Source: Marinibium conchae
Lineage (GTDB): Bacteria > Pseudomonadota > Gammaproteobacteria > Enterobacterales > Alteromonadaceae
Length of the DNA: 64,000 nt
Reading direction: 5' to 3'
Assembly (NCBI RefSeq): GCF_015595035.1
Contig: NZ_JADNRN010000001.1
Coordinates: 496,001-560,000 of the forward strand
Shown here: positions 31,791 to 41,721 of the stretch, one piece after another
Layout of the letters: the number at the start of each line of letters is the position of its first letter
How positions within the stretch are numbered: position 1 is the stretch's first letter
Program-made: the position numbers and the translations under genes
Notes under the pieces: generated by a model
The model's database searches: none
Seen by the model: only the letters and a program-made list of their open reading frames with translations
Told to the model about the DNA's origin: nothing

Positions 31791-32558
31791 TTGACGATAT
31801 TAGTAGCTCAAAATATTGCATGTGAAAAAAGTGACAGGCGTCTCTTTAGTGACGTTAATATCCATCTGTCTGCTTCTCAGCTCATCCATCTTACCGGCGA
31901 GAACGGCGCGGGCAAAACCAGCTTGCTCCGCATTCTTGTGGGGCTAAGCGCGCCAGCAAGAATAGAGAGCGCCCCAGCAAGATTCGAGAGCGCCCCAGCA
32001 AGAGTAGAAAGCGCCCCAGCAAGATTCGAGAGCGCACACGCAAGACCAGAAAGCGCGTCAGCGAAACCAGACGATGCTTCAACAAATGAGTTCACACAAG
32101 GTCGTGTTGAAATCAACGGCACAGATGTACACAGCAACACTGACCAAGCCAGCGAAAAATTACTCTATTTCGGACATAAGCAGGGGGTAAGCCAATTGCT
32201 CACGCCTGTCGAGAATCTCATGTCGTGGTGTAAATTGCACAACATCGTAGTGAGCGAAGCAGACATTATTACCATTTTAGGGGAGCTTGGCTTAACTGGC
32301 CTCGAGGATTTACCCTTAAAGAACTTATCCGCTGGACAACAGCGCAGAGTTTCTTTAGCCAAGTTATGGTTAAAAACACATGCTAATTTGTGGGTGCTAG
32401 ACGAACCTTTTACAGCTCTCGATGTGAATCTTATCGCCAGCTTAGAAAATAAAATACGCGAATTTCTGCAAAGCGGCGGTGCGGTGTTAATGACATCGCA
32501 TCAGGCGCTTAACATTGATCACCCGATCACCAATATGCATTTGGAGTATCAATGGTAA
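31791..32558 (+). CDS. ccmA: Cytochrome c maturation ABC ATPase CcmA, with tandem-repeat insertion
   Basis: ATPase of the CcmAB complex that drives release of holo-CcmE from CcmC. Starts at TTG 31791 in line with the family's N-terminus. Walker A GENGAGKTS, signature LSAGQQRR, Walker B LWVLDEPFTALD and H-loop SHQALN are intact. Between the Walker A helix (…LVGLSAP) and the usual strand (QGRVEINGTDV) an extra 50 or so residues are inserted, made mostly of a 7-residue repeat APARxES. First gene of ccmABCDEFGHI, overlapping ccmB by 7 bases. Confidence 0.93.
   Translation: MTILVAQNIACEKSDRRLFSDVNIHLSASQLIHLTGENGAGKTSLLRILVGLSAPARIESAPARFESAPARVESAPARFESAHARPESASAKPDDASTNEFTQGRVEINGTDVHSNTDQASEKLLYFGHKQGVSQLLTPVENLMSWCKLHNIVVSEADIITILGELGLTGLEDLPLKNLSAGQQRRVSLAKLWLKTHANLWVLDEPFTALDVNLIASLENKIREFLQSGGAVLMTSHQALNIDHPITNMHLEYQW
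31950..32075 (+). repeat. 21-bp tandem repeat (six units) within ccmA
   Basis: Six consecutive 21-base units encode APARIES, APARFES, APARVES, APARFES, AHARPES and ASAKPDD. The first four are nearly identical in DNA (core gcgccccagcaagattcgag), the last two degenerate. The unit is a multiple of three, so copy-number change keeps frame. Confidence 0.9.
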
Positions 32559-33223
32559 CTAAGGCACTACTGGCTGTATTTAAAAAAGATATAGCCTTGG
32601 CTTACAGACAAATTGCTGAGTTGATGCAACCGCTAATGTTTTTTGTACTGGTGATTACCTTGTTCCCATTAGCTGTGGGTCCCAGTCCTGAAACGCTTCA
32701 GCGAATCGGAGGTGGTGTGATATGGGTTGCCGCTATTTTGTCTTTATTGTTAGGCATGGAGCGTTTGTTTCGAGATGATTTTGCCGACGGTACACTCGAA
32801 CAATACATATTGTCGCCAATACCGCTATATCTCATTGTTGTTGTGAAGGTACTTACCCACTGGTTGATGCACATTGTCCCGCTGTTTTTAATTTCTCCTT
32901 TATTAGCCCTGTTTCTGAATCTTTCCGTAGATATGTACGTGGCATTGATGCTAACGCTTTTGTTGGGTACGCCGTTAATTAGTTTTGTGGGTGCAATTGG
33001 TGTTGCTTTAACCGTTGGTTTGCATCGAGGTGGGGTGCTTCTGGCGTTGTTGTTGATCCCTATTTTTATACCGTTGTTAATATTTGCCACATCGGCGATT
33101 GAATCAGCGTCGATGTTATTACCATATCAACCGCAACTTGCTATTATTGGTGCAATGTTGCTGTTTTCAGTTGCTTTATCGCCCATGGCGATCGCATATT
33201 CATTAAAAGTGAGTCAAAGTTAA
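32552..33223 (+). CDS. ccmB: Heme exporter membrane protein CcmB
   Basis: 223 residues with six hydrophobic segments; partner permease of CcmA. Family features are the N-terminal 'FKKDIALAYRQ', the 'LLGMERLFRDDFADGTLEQYILSPIPL' segment and 'GVLLALLLIPIFIPLLIFATSA'. Its stop codon overlaps the ccmC start, as is common in ccm operons. Confidence 0.93.
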   Translation: MVTKALLAVFKKDIALAYRQIAELMQPLMFFVLVITLFPLAVGPSPETLQRIGGGVIWVAAILSLLLGMERLFRDDFADGTLEQYILSPIPLYLIVVVKVLTHWLMHIVPLFLISPLLALFLNLSVDMYVALMLTLLLGTPLISFVGAIGVALTVGLHRGGVLLALLLIPIFIPLLIFATSAIESASMLLPYQPQLAIIGAMLLFSVALSPMAIAYSLKVSQS

Positions 33224-34035
33224 TGTGGAAGTGGATTAATTCGTTTGCAAAACCTGAAAAAGCGCATTGGCTAGCAACTGTGCTTATTCCGTGGTTTGCT
33301 GTTGTGGCCATCGTGAGTCTAATTGTCGGTATTACTTGGGGCTTGGGTTTTGCACCACCTGACTACCAGCAGGGAGACTCTTTTCGAATTATCTATATAC
33401 ACGTTCCCAGCGCAATACTTGCTATGGGCGCATATGTTGCGATGGCAGTGGGGGCCTTAGTAGGCATTGTATGGCAGTGGCGTACCGCTTTCATGTTTAT
33501 GATTGCTATCGCGCCGGTTGGTGCTGTTATGACTTTCATATCTCTTTTTACCGGTTCATTTTGGGGTAAGCCAATGTGGGGAACATGGTGGATATGGGAT
33601 GCTCGCTTAACCTCTCAATTAATTCTGTTATTTCTATACCTAGGCGTAATAGCCCTCTATTCAGCTTTTGACGACAAGCAACAAGCCGGCAAGGCTTCAG
33701 GTGTGATGGCGATGGTTGGCGTTATAAACATTCCCATTATTCACTATTCGGTTGAATGGTGGAACACCCTGCATCAGGGCGCAACAATCACAAAAATTGG
33801 AAAGCCTTCTATTGCACCTGACATGTTGTGGCCTTTATTAATTTGTATTGTAGGTTTCGCCGCTTTTATTGGTTGGGTTACCTTAATTCGCATGAAGAAC
33901 GAAATAGTTATTCGGGATATGCATCGCCCCTGGGTGGCAAAAATGTTTGGTGTTGTCACGCCGCAGAAACTTCGTCGGAGTGATAAAATTTTGGGCGGCA
34001 CTGCACAGACTTCTGAGCAAAGGGAGGCCAAATAA
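33223..34035 (+). CDS. ccmC: Heme-handling membrane protein CcmC
   Basis: Loads heme onto CcmE. 270 residues with six membrane helices and the tryptophan-rich WWD motif 'GKPMWGTWWIWDARLTSQLIL' in a periplasmic loop, flanked by the heme-ligand histidines ('YIHVPSAIL' and 'IHYSVEWWNTLHQG'). Overlaps ccmB and ccmD by one base each. Confidence 0.95.
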   Translation: MWKWINSFAKPEKAHWLATVLIPWFAVVAIVSLIVGITWGLGFAPPDYQQGDSFRIIYIHVPSAILAMGAYVAMAVGALVGIVWQWRTAFMFMIAIAPVGAVMTFISLFTGSFWGKPMWGTWWIWDARLTSQLILLFLYLGVIALYSAFDDKQQAGKASGVMAMVGVINIPIIHYSVEWWNTLHQGATITKIGKPSIAPDMLWPLLICIVGFAAFIGWVTLIRMKNEIVIRDMHRPWVAKMFGVVTPQKLRRSDKILGGTAQTSEQREAK

Positions 34036-34349
34036 TGGAATTTCAATTCGAGACGATGGCTGATTTTTTCGATATGGGTGGCTACGCACTTTTTGTATGG
34101 CTTTCGTTCGCGTGCACCTTCATTTGCATGCTCGCCTTATTCATTCAGAGTGTGTTTGTGAGCAAAAAGATTCAACAAGGCGTAAAAAAAGAAGCGGCGC
34201 GTGCTCAGCGTATTATTGATGCTAGGGTCGCAAGAAGTGAAAAAATGCGTCTTAAAAGAGAAACTCAAGACTCAGAAATTAGCAGGGTAGAAGCTGCGCC
34301 AACAAATTCAAATTCTAATGATGAGGTAAGTCATGAACCCAAGACGTAA
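34035..34349 (+). CDS. ccmD: Small membrane protein CcmD
   Basis: 104 residues: one N-terminal membrane helix ('[20 protein letters not shown]') preceded by 'FFDMGGYA', as in CcmD, then a charged cytoplasmic tail that is longer than in E. coli. CcmD stabilises the CcmC-CcmE complex and helps holo-CcmE release. Its end overlaps ccmE by 17 bases. Confidence 0.9.
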   Translation: MEFQFETMADFFDMGGYALFVWLSFACTFICMLALFIQSVFVSKKIQQGVKKEAARAQRIIDARVARSEKMRLKRETQDSEISRVEAAPTNSNSNDEVSHEPKT

Positions 34350-34803
34350 ACAACGTTTGTTCGCAGTATCGAGTATCGGCGTTCTATTGGTATTATCTAT
34401 CGGCTTTATGTTGTATGCCCTTCAAGATTCAATTGACGTCTTTTATACTCCCACTGAAATTATGCAAGGAAAACAGAAGACTGGGCAGAAACCGGTGCTC
34501 GGACAACGCTTGCGTATAGGTGGTTTGGTCGTGCCTGGTTCTGTTTCTCGTGATGAAGCAACACTTGCTGTCAGTTTCGACCTGATGGATACAGGGCCTA
34601 AAGTCACTGTGCAGTTTAATGGCAGTCTTCCTGACTTGTTTCGTGAAGGGCAAGGGATAGTGGCTACTGGCATATTAGAGAAAGAGAATCTTATTGTCGC
34701 TCACGAAGTGTTAGCTAAACATGATGAAGAATATATGCCGCCTGAGCTTGCAGAGCAACTTAAAGGCATTAAGCATGTGAAACCAGAGGAGGCGGGTTAC
34801 TAA
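34333..34803 (+). CDS. ccmE: Heme chaperone CcmE
   Basis: 156 residues with an N-terminal membrane anchor and an OB-fold domain. The covalent heme-binding His is in '[13 protein letters not shown]', with the nearby Tyr ligand. '[10 protein letters not shown]' and '[11 protein letters not shown]' are family strands. RBS GAGG lies inside the ccmD end. Confidence 0.96.
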   Translation: MNPRRKQRLFAVSSIGVLLVLSIGFMLYALQDSIDVFYTPTEIMQGKQKTGQKPVLGQRLRIGGLVVPGSVSRDEATLAVSFDLMDTGPKVTVQFNGSLPDLFREGQGIVATGILEKENLIVAHEVLAKHDEEYMPPELAEQLKGIKHVKPEEAGY

Positions 34804-36872
34804 TGATCCCTGAACTTGGTAACGTTGCCCTCATCATTGCACTGGTTTTATCTATATTACTCGCTGTGTACCCACTGTGGGGGGCGCAAATCCATAACCA
34901 AACGATGATGCGCATGGGGCGCCCTTTGGCCTTTGGATTATTTCTGTTTACTGCCTTCGCCTATCTTTGCCTGACCTATTCGTTTTACGTTGACGACTTT
35001 AGTGTGGCGTATGTTGCCCAAAATTCCAATAGCGCGCTGCCATGGTATTACAAAATTACCGCGGTATGGGGCGGTCACGAAGGTTCATTCCTGCTTTGGT
35101 GTTTGATTTTTGCAGTCTGGACGGTTGGCGTCGCCTTGTTTTCTAAAGGTATTCCGCAGGCGATGATAGCCAGAGTGCTTTCGGTGTTAGGGATGGTAAG
35201 CATCGGCTTCTACTTATTTATGTTGCTCACCTCCAACCCTTTCGATAGCTTGCTACCGTTTTTCCCCGTTGATGGGCGTGATTTAAACCCATTACTACAA
35301 GATTTTGGCATGATTATTCACCCACCAATGCTGTATATGGGCTATGTGGGCTTTTCCGTTGCTTTCGCCTTCGCCATAGCCGCTCTCATTGGAGGCCAAC
35401 TTGATTCTACTTGGGCACGTTGGTCGCGCCCATGGACAATCGCCGCATGGAGTTTCCTCACTATTGGCATCGCTTTGGGCAGTTGGTGGGCTTATTATGA
35501 ACTTGGTTGGGGCGGATGGTGGTTCTGGGATCCAGTTGAAAATGCCTCCTTTATGCCGTGGTTGGTTGGCACCGCCTTAATGCACAGCCTTGCAGTCACA
35601 GAAAAGCGTAAAGTGTTTAAATCATGGACAGTGCTTTTGGCAATCGCCGCATTTTCATTAAGCTTGCTTGGTACTTTTCTCGTGCGCTCAGGAGTCTTAG
35701 TTTCAGTCCATAGTTTTGCTAGCGACCCATCCAGAGGCTTATTCATACTAGGACTCTTGGTTATTGTTATCGGTGGTTCTTTGTTGCTCTATGCAATCAG
35801 GGCCTCGCAACTAAAAAGTGTTGGGCGCTATGAGATATTTTCTCGAGAAATGATGTTGATGGGAAACAATGTGTTACTGGTTGCCGCTACCATCGTTGTA
35901 TTGTTGGGTACTCTGCTACCCTTGGTACATAAAGAGCTAGGCATGGGCACTATTTCAATCGGAGCGCCATTCTTCAATGAAATGTTTACCTTACTGGTGG
36001 TTCCTTTTGTTGTGTTTATGGCAATAGGCCCACTATCTAGATGGAAAAAACAAGCCCCTAGCGCGCTTCGAAACCAGTTATTGCTTGCACTTTTTCTAGG
36101 TGTATCGGCGGGTGTTTTGATTAACTTCACCTACGATGAAGCAACTTATATGGGCATGTTAGGATTGGTCTTGAGCTTTTGGATATTGATTGCTGTGGTA
36201 TTAGAGGTTAGACAGCGAGTGACGTCAAATACGCGTGAAGAGCCACTTTTAGCGTCGCTTAAAAAACTGACACCAAGTCACTGGGGAATGGTGCTGGGTC
36301 ATGTTGGTTTTGCCGTTACCTTAATCGGTATTACTTTAGTAAGTAATTATGAACTTGAGCGTGATGTACGCATGAACGCAGGAGATACCGTCACAATCGC
36401 TGATTATACTGTTAAGTTCGACGGTGTTAAACAAGTGCAAGGGCCAAATTACAGTGCCGATCGCGGTATTTTCGATGTGTATAAAAATGGCGAGTTCGTC
36501 AGTCACCTCGAACCTGAAAAGCGCTTCTATCCAGTACAGCGAACGTCGATGACTGAAGCCGGTATACATACCACTCTCACGCGTGACCTCTTTGTTGCCT
36601 TAGGAGAGCCATTATCTAACAATGGTTGGGCGGTAAGGCTTTACTACAAACCTTTTGTGGTGTGGATATGGGGGGGCGCCTTCATCATGTGTGTTGGTGG
36701 TATTTTCTCTATGTCGGACAAACGCTATCGCATCAAAAAGATGGCAAAGTGGAAATCAGTTATCGGACGACATGGCGAGGGAAATAGTCCGGAAGCGCAG
36801 ATTGCAGGCTCTCCAACGCTAGGTGCCAGTCAAAACGTTGTGGCTGCGAAGCCAGCAGGAGAGCAAAGCTAG
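34803..36872 (+). CDS. ccmF: Cytochrome c heme lyase subunit CcmF
   Basis: 689 residues, large multi-helix membrane protein that, with CcmH and CcmI, attaches heme to apocytochromes. Contains 'WGGHEGSFLLW', the conserved 'GWGGWWFWDPVENASFMPWL' WWD domain and the C-terminal periplasmic portion. The 45-residue C-terminal tail after the last helix is longer than usual and hydrophilic. Stop overlaps the GTG of ccmG. Confidence 0.96.
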   Translation: MIPELGNVALIIALVLSILLAVYPLWGAQIHNQTMMRMGRPLAFGLFLFTAFAYLCLTYSFYVDDFSVAYVAQNSNSALPWYYKITAVWGGHEGSFLLWCLIFAVWTVGVALFSKGIPQAMIARVLSVLGMVSIGFYLFMLLTSNPFDSLLPFFPVDGRDLNPLLQDFGMIIHPPMLYMGYVGFSVAFAFAIAALIGGQLDSTWARWSRPWTIAAWSFLTIGIALGSWWAYYELGWGGWWFWDPVENASFMPWLVGTALMHSLAVTEKRKVFKSWTVLLAIAAFSLSLLGTFLVRSGVLVSVHSFASDPSRGLFILGLLVIVIGGSLLLYAIRASQLKSVGRYEIFSREMMLMGNNVLLVAATIVVLLGTLLPLVHKELGMGTISIGAPFFNEMFTLLVVPFVVFMAIGPLSRWKKQAPSALRNQLLLALFLGVSAGVLINFTYDEATYMGMLGLVLSFWILIAVVLEVRQRVTSNTREEPLLASLKKLTPSHWGMVLGHVGFAVTLIGITLVSNYELERDVRMNAGDTVTIADYTVKFDGVKQVQGPNYSADRGIFDVYKNGEFVSHLEPEKRFYPVQRTSMTEAGIHTTLTRDLFVALGEPLSNNGWAVRLYYKPFVVWIWGGAFIMCVGGIFSMSDKRYRIKKMAKWKSVIGRHGEGNSPEAQIAGSPTLGASQNVVAAKPAGEQS

Positions 36873-37483
36873 TGAAACGTATTATATGGTTCTTATTGCC
36901 CCTGTTTCTGTTTTTGGGCTTGAGTGTGTTTCTCTTTCAAGGGCTTTTTTCTGACCCGCGCGACCGAGAATCAGAAGTGCTAGCCGAAGCCTTTCCACCT
37001 TTCACTTTGCCTGATCTAATGGATGAATCGCTAAGCTACGACAACAGCGTTTTCGACGGCAACGTGACCTTAGTGAATGTATGGGGCGTTTGGTGTGTCA
37101 CTTGCGCCATAGAGCTACCTTATCTTGAAACACTAAAGGATCAAGGCTATCGCATTGTAGGTTTGTATTACGACCAAGACCTCGATCCAGATTTTGGCAC
37201 TAAAACGCTTGAACGCGTTCGCTCCGAAGTAGTGACTACCTTAGCAAAATACGGCAATCCTTATGCCTTTAATATTTTTGATGTATATCGAGATACTGCT
37301 TTAGATTTAGGCGTTACAGGAGCACCAGAGCACTTTCTTGTTGACAGTCAAGGCGTTATTCGAGTGCATCATTTAGGTGATATTAACCCCAGAGTGTGGA
37401 AGAACAAGTTTGTGCCCGTGTTACGAGAGCTGGGCGCGTTAATGCCAGCCGACGAGGAGCTAAGCGCCGATGTTAGGAAATAA
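36872..37483 (+). CDS. ccmG: Thiol:disulfide interchange protein CcmG (DsbE)
   Basis: 203 residues, membrane-anchored thioredoxin-like reductant of apocytochrome thiols. GTG start with AGGAG upstream, overlapping the ccmF stop. Active site 'VWGVWCVTCAIELPYL' has the WCxxC motif, and 'GAPEHFLVDSQGVIR' carries the expected cis-Pro region. The usual second residue Pro (WCPTC) is Val here, a modest variant. Confidence 0.93.
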   Translation: MKRIIWFLLPLFLFLGLSVFLFQGLFSDPRDRESEVLAEAFPPFTLPDLMDESLSYDNSVFDGNVTLVNVWGVWCVTCAIELPYLETLKDQGYRIVGLYYDQDLDPDFGTKTLERVRSEVVTTLAKYGNPYAFNIFDVYRDTALDLGVTGAPEHFLVDSQGVIRVHHLGDINPRVWKNKFVPVLRELGALMPADEELSADVRK

Positions 37484-38084
37484 ATCGCTGATAGAAGTTA
37501 GTAAATCAGACTCGACTGTTTTTGTGTCATTTGGCTCAATTTCAAGTGCAATGGCGTCTTTTTTGACGAAATTATGCTTCCTTTTTTGCTTATTTAGCAG
37601 CCTGGCTATTGTCGTAGTGCCACAAACTCATGCACAAAACAGTGTGCCTGTAGCGCAAGTGGAAAGCGCTGAACCCAATGCGAGTGAAGAGCCGATTATT
37701 ACTGCGGAAAACTATGCCTTTGATGATGCATCGCAACGCAGGGTGTTTCTCGACCTCACTGCGGTATTGCGATGCCCCATGTGCCAAAACCAGAACATTG
37801 CTGATTCTGACGCCATGATTGCTCATGATATGCGAAGAAAGGTGTATCAATTACTGAAACAGGGAAAATCAAAAGACGACGTTATTGCTTTTATGAAAGA
37901 GAGATATGGCGACTTTGTGTATTATCAGCCACCTGTGACACCTGTAACTATATGGTTGTGGGTGCTACCGGTGATTTTCGCCTTTGTAATGATGCTCGTT
38001 TTTATTCTGCGACGCAAGCCGACGGTTGATGACGATATTCAAGATAAAATCGCTGCGGCGAATAAACTATTGAAGGATGAATAG
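37470..38084 (+). CDS. ccmH: Cytochrome c maturation protein CcmH
   Basis: 204 residues; the redox motif 'LRCPMCQNQNIADSDA' reduces apocytochrome disulfides together with CcmG. A C-terminal helix anchors it. The ATG at 37470 has a good RBS (GAGGAG, 9 bases away) but gives a leader of some 27 residues before the hydrophobic signal; ATG at 37551 would give a standard signal with a poor RBS. Overlaps the ccmG end by 14 bases. Confidence 0.93.
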   Translation: MLGNKSLIEVSKSDSTVFVSFGSISSAMASFLTKLCFLFCLFSSLAIVVVPQTHAQNSVPVAQVESAEPNASEEPIITAENYAFDDASQRRVFLDLTAVLRCPMCQNQNIADSDAMIAHDMRRKVYQLLKQGKSKDDVIAFMKERYGDFVYYQPPVTPVTIWLWVLPVIFAFVMMLVFILRRKPTVDDDIQDKIAAANKLLKDE

Positions 38085-39400
38085 TGGTCAGTTTTTATTT
38101 GTACTCCATCTTTTTCGCACTTGTTGCGATAGCGTTTGTCGCTTATCCATGGTTTAAAGACAGAAGCGCAAAAAAACGTTTCGAAGTGTCTAATGCTAAT
38201 GTGATCAAGCAACGTATAGAAGAGATCCAACGAGAAGCGCAAGAAGGACTCATCGACGAAGATGAGATGGATACCGCAATCAACGAAATGAAGGTTGCTT
38301 TGGCTGAGGAAGCCGAATTCCAACAAGCCCAACAAGACGAAGCTGAACGCGTAAGTTTGTCTGCTCGATCAGCTAAAATACCGTTGCTAATTGGCGCTAT
38401 TCCCGCTTTAGCGATAGGTGTTTGGACTTACTATGATGCCAACCAGCTCTCAGGTTTACGTGACTTAGTTGACGCTACCAGTAATGTAGAGCAAATGAGC
38501 CAGCGTATATTAGGTCAAGATGCATCGGAAGTCTCTCGGGAAGAATACAACAAGTATGCCTTGGTTATCCGCCAGCAATTGCGTAAGAAACCAGATGATG
38601 TTACTGGCTGGCAGTGGCTAGCGCGCTTGCGAATGACCCTTGGTCAAAGTGAAGAAGCTTCGCAAGCATTCGACCGTATCTTAGACATTAATCCCAACGA
38701 CAATCAAACGCGCATGCAATACGCTCAGGCGCTTATGATGATGGGCAGTGAAGAAAACTTGCAGGACGCAAAACGTCAAGTACTCTATTTGGTGAGTAAA
38801 TCGCCGCAAGATCGAAATTATCGCCTATTACTAACGGTTATCGCCGCCCAGTTAGGTGACAAAGAAACTGCCTTCGATAATTTTGCGCTCATCAAAGCGC
38901 AACTCTCGGCAAACAGTCAATTATATGTGTCGTTAGTTGAGCAACTTAAAAAAATGGGGGCGAGCGATGAGCTACTTGCGCTTAATTCACAAGACAGCAA
39001 TGAAGATCAAAACGGCAATACAACACAAACCACTGCAAATGCTGAAGGCCCAGCTTTTGATGTTAGCGTGAATATTTCGAACGAATTGAAAGAAAAACTG
39101 CCACCTTCCGGTTACTTAATTGTTTTTGCCCAAGATGCTAATTCAGGTGCTCGAATGCCACTAGCGGTTAAAAAAATAGCTCTTCCAAGCTTCCCAATAA
39201 CACTAAATTTAAGCACCAGTGACGCAATGATTACAAACTTTTCATTGAAAAATGCTAAACAAGTCACTATAACTGCGCGTATATCCATGGACGAAGACGT
39301 GATGACAGCGCCAGGTGAGCTGCAAGGTAGAGTTGAGAATCTCGATGTAGCCAACACCACAAGTGCTGTTAACTTAACAATTACTGAGGAAGTGCAGTGA
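38084..39400 (+). CDS. ccmI: Cytochrome c biogenesis protein CcmI (TPR)
   Basis: 438 residues, GTG start inside the ccmH stop. Two N-terminal membrane helices, a leucine-zipper-like loop between them ('NVIKQRIEEIQREAQEGLIDEDEMD'), then TPR units ('GWQWLARLRMTLGQSEEASQAFDRILDINPND') that hold apocytochrome c C-termini. A C-terminal beta domain ('FDVSVNISNELKEKLPPSGYLIVFAQDANSG') completes the common marine form. Stop overlaps the mlaA start. Confidence 0.9.
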   Translation: MVSFYLYSIFFALVAIAFVAYPWFKDRSAKKRFEVSNANVIKQRIEEIQREAQEGLIDEDEMDTAINEMKVALAEEAEFQQAQQDEAERVSLSARSAKIPLLIGAIPALAIGVWTYYDANQLSGLRDLVDATSNVEQMSQRILGQDASEVSREEYNKYALVIRQQLRKKPDDVTGWQWLARLRMTLGQSEEASQAFDRILDINPNDNQTRMQYAQALMMMGSEENLQDAKRQVLYLVSKSPQDRNYRLLLTVIAAQLGDKETAFDNFALIKAQLSANSQLYVSLVEQLKKMGASDELLALNSQDSNEDQNGNTTQTTANAEGPAFDVSVNISNELKEKLPPSGYLIVFAQDANSGARMPLAVKKIALPSFPITLNLSTSDAMITNFSLKNAKQVTITARISMDEDVMTAPGELQGRVENLDVANTTSAVNLTITEEVQ

Positions 39401-40239
39401 CACAAAATACAATAGGCTTAGGGCCAAACGCAAAAGTCTTACTCATCTTAGCTGCTTTGCTAATGGGCGGTTGTGCTAGTCAAAATGCTAGTAAGCAAGC
39501 TGGCGAAGTTAATACTGACATAGCCGAGCAGAATACGGTGGAATCAGCTAATGACGACGGGGTAAATGACCCTTTAGAACCAATCAACCGAGTGGTGTGG
39601 GATTTTAACTTTGAGGTACTCGACCGCTTCTTAGTAAAGCCTCTGACGAAGGGGTATATTGCTGTGACACCTCAATTTGTGCGCACAGGACTACTTAATG
39701 CTTCCGAGAATCTGGGCGAGCCAACCAATGCGGTCAATAACTTACTTCAAGGCAAAGGCACTGATTCTATCGCCAGTGTGGGGCGCTTTTTAGTAAACAG
39801 CACCGTGGGAATTGTGGGTATCTTCGACGTTGCCTCCGAATTAGGTTTGGAGCGTAAAGAAGAAGATTTTGGTCAAGTATTGGGTGTGTGGGGTGTGGGC
39901 ACGGGCCCGTATTTGATGTTGCCAGGCCTAGGCCCGAACGATGCAAGGAGTTTAGCCGGTACCTTCGTAGATAACGTTTATTGGCCATTAGAGTTTGTAG
40001 AAAGCCCCTACGTTATCGCTGCAAATGTGGTGAATGTGCTTGAAACTAGAGCATCCTTGTTAGATCAGGAAGAAACCTTAAACCGTTCACTGGATCAATA
40101 TCTCTTCGTGCGTGATGCCTACTTCCAACGTTTGGCTTTTCAAGTAGCCGACGGGAAAGTTGAAGCACGCTCAGCTGAAGAAGTAGAAGAAGAAGCCGAC
40201 GACTTCTCCAACTTCGAAGATATGTTAAAAGACCTGTAG
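39397..40239 (+). CDS. mlaA: MlaA (VacJ) phospholipid-transport lipoprotein
   Basis: 280 residues, GTG start in the GTGA overlap with ccmI. Lipobox GGC at about residue 26. Family features 'DPLEPINRVVWDFNFEVLDRFLVKP' and 'EDFGQVLGVWGVGTGPYLMLPGLGP' are present. It removes phospholipids from the outer leaflet of the outer membrane together with MlaFEDBC, which are not in this window. The C-terminus is acidic. Translationally coupled to the ccm operon. Confidence 0.93.
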   Translation: MTQNTIGLGPNAKVLLILAALLMGGCASQNASKQAGEVNTDIAEQNTVESANDDGVNDPLEPINRVVWDFNFEVLDRFLVKPLTKGYIAVTPQFVRTGLLNASENLGEPTNAVNNLLQGKGTDSIASVGRFLVNSTVGIVGIFDVASELGLERKEEDFGQVLGVWGVGTGPYLMLPGLGPNDARSLAGTFVDNVYWPLEFVESPYVIAANVVNVLETRASLLDQEETLNRSLDQYLFVRDAYFQRLAFQVADGKVEARSAEEVEEEADDFSNFEDMLKDL

Positions 40240-40241
40240 AC

Positions 40242-41258
40242 TTAGTCGTAACCGTTAGGGTTATTAGACTGCCAGCGCCAGCTGTCTTCACACATCTCTT
40301 TTAAGCCTTTTTCGGCTGTCCAGCCTAGTTCATCGGCAGCGAGCTTTGGATCTGCATAGCAGGCGGCGACATCGCCGCTGCGCCTTGCTGTGATCTTGTA
40401 GGGCACTTTTTGCCCAGACGCTTTCTCAAAATTGCTGACCATTTCAAGCACACTATAACCTTGGCCAGTGCCCAAGTTGTAGGTCACTAAACCGACTTTT
40501 TGGCTTAGCTTATCTAAAGCCTTAAGGTGGCCGTTAGCTAAATCGTCAACATGGATGTAGTCTCGCACACCAGTACCGTCTGGCGTGTCGTAGTCGTCAC
40601 CAAATACACTTAAGTATTCTCGCTTACCTGTTGCTACTTGCGTTATGAAGGGCATTAGGTTATTTGGAATACCATTAGGATCTTCACCTATCAGGCCGCT
40701 GGAATGCGCACCTGCCGGATTGAAATAGCGTAATAACACAATATTCCAGTTGTTATCAGCCTTGAACAAATCGGTTAGCATGAGTTCTACCATTAATTTA
40801 GACTGTCCATACGGATTCGTTGGTGTTCCTGTAGGAAGTTTTTCGTGTAGCGGTAATTCTGTTGGGTCCCCGTAAACAGTGGCAGATGAACTAAATACAA
40901 TATTCTTTACATCATGTTCGGCCATTGCCTTACACAAGTTTAGCGTGCCGTATACATTGTTCTCGTAATACATAAGCGGTTTCTCAACCGATTCCCCCAC
41001 CGCTTTCAAACCTGCGAAGTGAATAACACCATCGATCTGATGCTCTGAAAAAATGCGATTCAGAATTGATGAATCTCTGATATCTCCCTCGTAAAGTACC
41101 GCGGATTTGCCTGTTATTTTCTCAACACGCTTTAAGCTTTCGTCGGAGGAGTTCGCAAAGTTGTCGAGAATGATTACATTTTGACCGGCTTCTAATAGCT
41201 GAAGAACTGTGTGGCTACCTATGTAGCCGGTGCCGCCTGTAACGAGAATATTTTGCAT
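40242..41258 (-). CDS. galE: UDP-glucose 4-epimerase
   Basis: 338 residues, extended SDR fold: '[12 protein letters not shown]' NAD-binding motif at the N-terminus, catalytic 'SSSATVYG' with YGQSK (Tyr-x3-Lys). Interconverts UDP-glucose and UDP-galactose. RBS AAAGAG precedes the ATG. It is convergent with mlaA with two bases between. It lies a few genes from the polysaccharide locus and may supply UDP-galactose to it; this is inference. Confidence 0.93.
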   Translation of the reverse strand: MQNILVTGGTGYIGSHTVLQLLEAGQNVIILDNFANSSDESLKRVEKITGKSAVLYEGDIRDSSILNRIFSEHQIDGVIHFAGLKAVGESVEKPLMYYENNVYGTLNLCKAMAEHDVKNIVFSSSATVYGDPTELPLHEKLPTGTPTNPYGQSKLMVELMLTDLFKADNNWNIVLLRYFNPAGAHSSGLIGEDPNGIPNNLMPFITQVATGKREYLSVFGDDYDTPDGTGVRDYIHVDDLANGHLKALDKLSQKVGLVTYNLGTGQGYSVLEMVSNFEKASGQKVPYKITARRSGDVAACYADPKLAADELGWTAEKGLKEMCEDSWRWQSNNPNGYD

Positions 41259-41371
41259 GTTTTACTCTTTGGTATTTATGTAACGGTAAATGTGTATAAT
41301 TATCTTATAAATCGGATTATTAATCCACTTAGACTACCTAAGCCATCAGTTCCTTGAATGGGGGACTGCAG

Positions 41372-41674
41372 TTATTCGGAAGGCCCTGTCAAATGCTTCA
41401 CGCACAACGAGTATTGTATCGGTTTCACTAGGATTGGGTAAAGTGCGAGAATTAATGCAGCCCAAATTAATGAGGTCCAGTCGGTAGAAATGCGTAGCAA
41501 AAAAATAAAGACCGGCACCAAGACTAGAAGCTTCAATACATTGAGCATCGCCTTTTCTGGCACGCTCATGTGTTTTGCTGCATCTTCCATGATTGCAATA
41601 CGTTCGGTAAGGGGTTTATCTTTCAATTGTGGAATGTGCTTCGTTGAAGTATAAATTTTCACGCTTGGCTCCAT
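41372..41674 (-). CDS. Small two-helix membrane protein, DUF6170-like
   Basis: 100 residues from ATG 41674 (RBS AAGAG 6 bases away, TATAAT at 41691-41696); 41719 is an alternative start. Sequence: a conserved-looking 'VKIYTSTKHIPQLKDKPLTERIAIMEDAAKHMSVPEKAMLNVLKLL' followed by two hydrophobic segments. I believe this is the DUF6170 group found in Alteromonas relatives; function unknown. Confidence 0.6.
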   Translation of the reverse strand: MEPSVKIYTSTKHIPQLKDKPLTERIAIMEDAAKHMSVPEKAMLNVLKLLVLVPVFIFLLRISTDWTSLIWAALILALYPILVKPIQYSLCVKHLTGPSE

Positions 41675-41721
41675 TGTTAACTCTTCAACTATTATATAGG
41701 TATCATTACGTTGATGCATAA

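Noticed and set aside
31877-32140. Antisense open frame with Leu/Ala repeats opposite ccmA
   Set aside because: It is the mirror of the 21-bp repeat in ccmA; a repeat without stop codons in one frame often lacks them in others.
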